64,000 nucleotides of DNA from contig NZ_AP014924.1 in the NCBI RefSeq assembly GCF_001544015.1, forward strand, positions 1,860,001-1,924,000. The letters are read 5' to 3'. The stretch is from Limnochorda pilosa. GTDB lineage: Bacteria; Bacillota; Limnochordia; Limnochordales; Limnochordaceae. The translations under genes were made by a program, and so were the position numbers. The notes below the pieces were generated by a model. It was not told where the DNA came from, did not search any database, and was given only the letters and a program-made list of their open reading frames with translations. Position 1 is the first letter of the stretch. Every line of letters starts with the position of its first letter. Below are positions 62,338-64,000 of the stretch, piece after piece.

Positions 62338-64000
62338 ATGGTTCATCTGGCGTGGCTGGTCCCGCTCCTGCCCCTGCTGGCCTGGCTCTACGTCGGCCTG
62401 CCGAACCACCGCGACCCTTCCCGCTACGACCGGGTGGGGATCGGGGCGGTGGGGGTCGCGTTCCTTCTGAGCCTGGGGGTCCTCTGGGACGTGGCCCAGG
62501 GGGGTAGGGCGGCCGCTTCGCTGACGTGGGCGGTCCACGGCTCCACGGTGGTGCGGGTGGGCTACCAGGTCGACCCGCTCACCGCGCTGATGCTGGTGGT
62601 GGTCACCCTGGTCAGCCTCATGGTCCAGCTCTACTCCCTGGGGTACATGCACGGCGACCGGCGGTACAAGCGGTACTATGCGGTCCTCTCCCTCTTCACC
62701 TTCGCCATGCTCGGCCTGGTGATGGCGGACAACCTGCTGCTCCTCTACATCTTCTGGGAGCTGGTGGGCCTCTCGTCGTACCTGCTCATCGGGCACTGGT
62801 ATGAGGACCCGAACAACGCCCGGGCCGCCAACAAGGCCTTCCTCACCACCCGGGCCGGCGATGTGGGCATGTTCATCGGCATCATGCTCCTCTTCACCCA
62901 GGCGGGCACCTTCCAGTTCACGGAGCTGGGCGAGATGGCCCAGGCAGGGCTGATCCCCACCGGCGTGCTCACCCTGGGCGCCGTCCTCCTCTTCGCGGGC
63001 GCCGTGGGCAAGTCGGCCCAGTTCCCGCTCCACGTCTGGCTGCCCGACGCGATGGCGGGCCCCACGCCCGTCAGCGCCCTGATTCACGCGGCCACCATGG
63101 TGGCGGCCGGCGTCTACCTGGTGGGCCGGGCCTTCCCCATCTTCGAGCCCTCGGCCACGGCCATGCTCACGGTGGCCTGGATCGGCGGCTTCACCGCCAT
63201 CTTCGCGGCCACCATCGCCCTGGTGCAGGCGGACATCAAGAAGGTGCTCGCCTACTCCACCGTGAGCCAGCTGGGGTACATGATGTTGGGGCTCGGCCTG
63301 GGCGGCTACACCGCCGGCCTCTTCCACCTGACCACCCACGCCTTCTTCAAGGCGCTTCTCTTCCTGGCCTCAGGCTCGGTGATCCACGCGGTGGAGACCC
63401 AGGACATGCACCAGATGGGCGGCCTGATGAAGAAGCTGCCGGTGACCGCGTGGACCTGGATCATCGGCTCCGCGGCCCTGGCCGGAATCCCGCCCCTGGC
63501 GGGCTTCTGGAGCAAGGACGAGATCCTGCTCACCGCCTTCTACGCCCACCCCACCCTCTTCTGGATCGGGGTGGCGGCCGCGGCCATGACCGCCTTCTAC
63601 ATCACCCGCGCCACCTGGCTCACCTTCTTCGGAGCCCCCAGGGATGCCCACCGCTTCGAGCACGCGCACGAGTCGCCCGCGGTGATGACGGTGCCGCTGG
63701 TGGTCCTGGCGGTGCTCGCGGCCACCTCGGGGCTCCTGGGCGCGCCCCAGCTGGGGGCGCCCTTCGCCCGGTTCATCCACTTCGGAGAGGCCCACCACCT
63801 GGAGGCGTCGAGCCTGGTCACCTGGAGCGTCACGGGCGCCTGGCTCCTGGGGCTCCTGGTGGCCCTGGCGATCTACGCCGGGCGGCTGGTCTCCCGGGAG
63901 CGGATCATCGCCCTGATCCAGCCGGTCTACGCCCTGCTCAAGCACCGGTACTACGTCGACGAGGCGTACGACTACCTCTTCGTCAAGGGGACCATCCTCG
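62338..64000 (+). CDS. nuoL: NADH-quinone oxidoreductase subunit L (runs off the window)
   Basis: This antiporter-like proton-pumping subunit is open at base 64000 after about 554 residues. Visible motifs are FTFAMLGLVMADNLLLLYIFWELVGLSSYLLIG, AVGKSAQFPLHVWLPDAMAGPTPVSALIHAATMV (buried Lys) and KKVLAYSTVSQLGYMMLGLG. The second half and the long lateral helix lie mostly beyond the window. ATG 62338 is preferred over in-frame GTG 62329, which directly abuts the nuoK stop. Confidence 0.96.
   Translation, partial: MVHLAWLVPLLPLLAWLYVGLPNHRDPSRYDRVGIGAVGVAFLLSLGVLWDVAQGGRAAASLTWAVHGSTVVRVGYQVDPLTALMLVVVTLVSLMVQLYSLGYMHGDRRYKRYYAVLSLFTFAMLGLVMADNLLLLYIFWELVGLSSYLLIGHWYEDPNNARAANKAFLTTRAGDVGMFIGIMLLFTQAGTFQFTELGEMAQAGLIPTGVLTLGAVLLFAGAVGKSAQFPLHVWLPDAMAGPTPVSALIHAATMVAAGVYLVGRAFPIFEPSATAMLTVAWIGGFTAIFAATIALVQADIKKVLAYSTVSQLGYMMLGLGLGGYTAGLFHLTTHAFFKALLFLASGSVIHAVETQDMHQMGGLMKKLPVTAWTWIIGSAALAGIPPLAGFWSKDEILLTAFYAHPTLFWIGVAAAAMTAFYITRATWLTFFGAPRDAHRFEHAHESPAVMTVPLVVLAVLAATSGLLGAPQLGAPFARFIHFGEAHHLEASSLVTWSVTGAWLLGLLVALAIYAGRLVSRERIIALIQPVYALLKHRYYVDEAYDYLFVKGTIL

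Overview
The window is about 70% G+C and almost entirely coding. It comes from a spore-forming Firmicute of very high G+C (Limnochorda-, Symbiobacterium- or Thermaerobacter-like). The spore genes (spoIVA, spoIIP, spoVAC/AD/AE/AF, spoVS, spoVT, ytfJ/gerW, the YIEGIA set) fix the lifestyle; the genus is an inference from base composition and gene order. Nearly all genes from 1 to 47.25 kb lie on the minus strand in tightly overlapping operons (ATGA, GTGA). Many starts are GTG or TTG behind strong GGAGG sites. The exceptions on the plus strand are a tRNA-Pro, spoVT and, from 56.8 kb, the nuo operon.

Layout, left to right. 1-3.9 kb: end of a TIGR04086-type membrane protein, an EF-G paralogue, a type-4 uracil-DNA glycosylase and an acylphosphatase. 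3.9-9.8 kb: a PatA-like aminotransferase, tRNA-Pro(GGG), then an operon of an HTH regulator, an uncharacterised enzyme-like protein and an aminotransferase fused to a cyanobacterial-type acyl-ACP reductase-like domain. 9.9-14.6 kb: hom-thrC-thrB-lysC (threonine/lysine branch of the aspartate family). 14.6-22.8 kb: hup, spoIVA, a stop-less der-gpsA frame, DUF3189, the YIEGIA capping subunit, YIEGIA, spoIIP and DUF1614. 23-26 kb: rpsA, plsC, cmk. 26-30 kb: tyrA, aroF and an AroH-HisC fusion (tyrosine/phenylalanine branch). 30-36 kb: rluB, ktrB, ytfJ, DUF2953, scpB, scpA, lysA. 36-41.6 kb: spoVAF, holin-like gene, spoVAE, spoVAD, spoVAC, dodecin, dipeptidase, spoVS. 41.8-47.9 kb: rny, recX, recA, thpR, cinA, spoVT. 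47.9-53.4 kb: a selenocysteine formate dehydrogenase with its iron-sulfur and cytochrome subunits and FdhE. 53.5-56.4 kb: a methyltransferase, a minimal FtsH-like protease and a membrane partner. 56.8 kb to the end: nuoABCDHIJKL, cut in nuoL.

Respiration can be read from the last 16 kb: a Tat-exported Sec-formate dehydrogenase feeds quinone through a cytochrome b subunit, and an 11-subunit-type complex I (no nuoEFG between nuoD and nuoH) makes proton motive force, perhaps from ferredoxin. Sec use implies selABC/selD elsewhere in the genome.

The most novel items are: the aminotransferase/acyl-reductase fusion with its own regulator and operator; the AroH-HisC fusion; the in-frame Der-GpsA frame; two clamp-binding-like motifs on the uracil-DNA glycosylase; an ATT start candidate for rny; an 80-nt branched inverted repeat between spoVAF and lysA; and an FtsH-like protease without an extracytoplasmic domain next to a membrane protein that could supply one.
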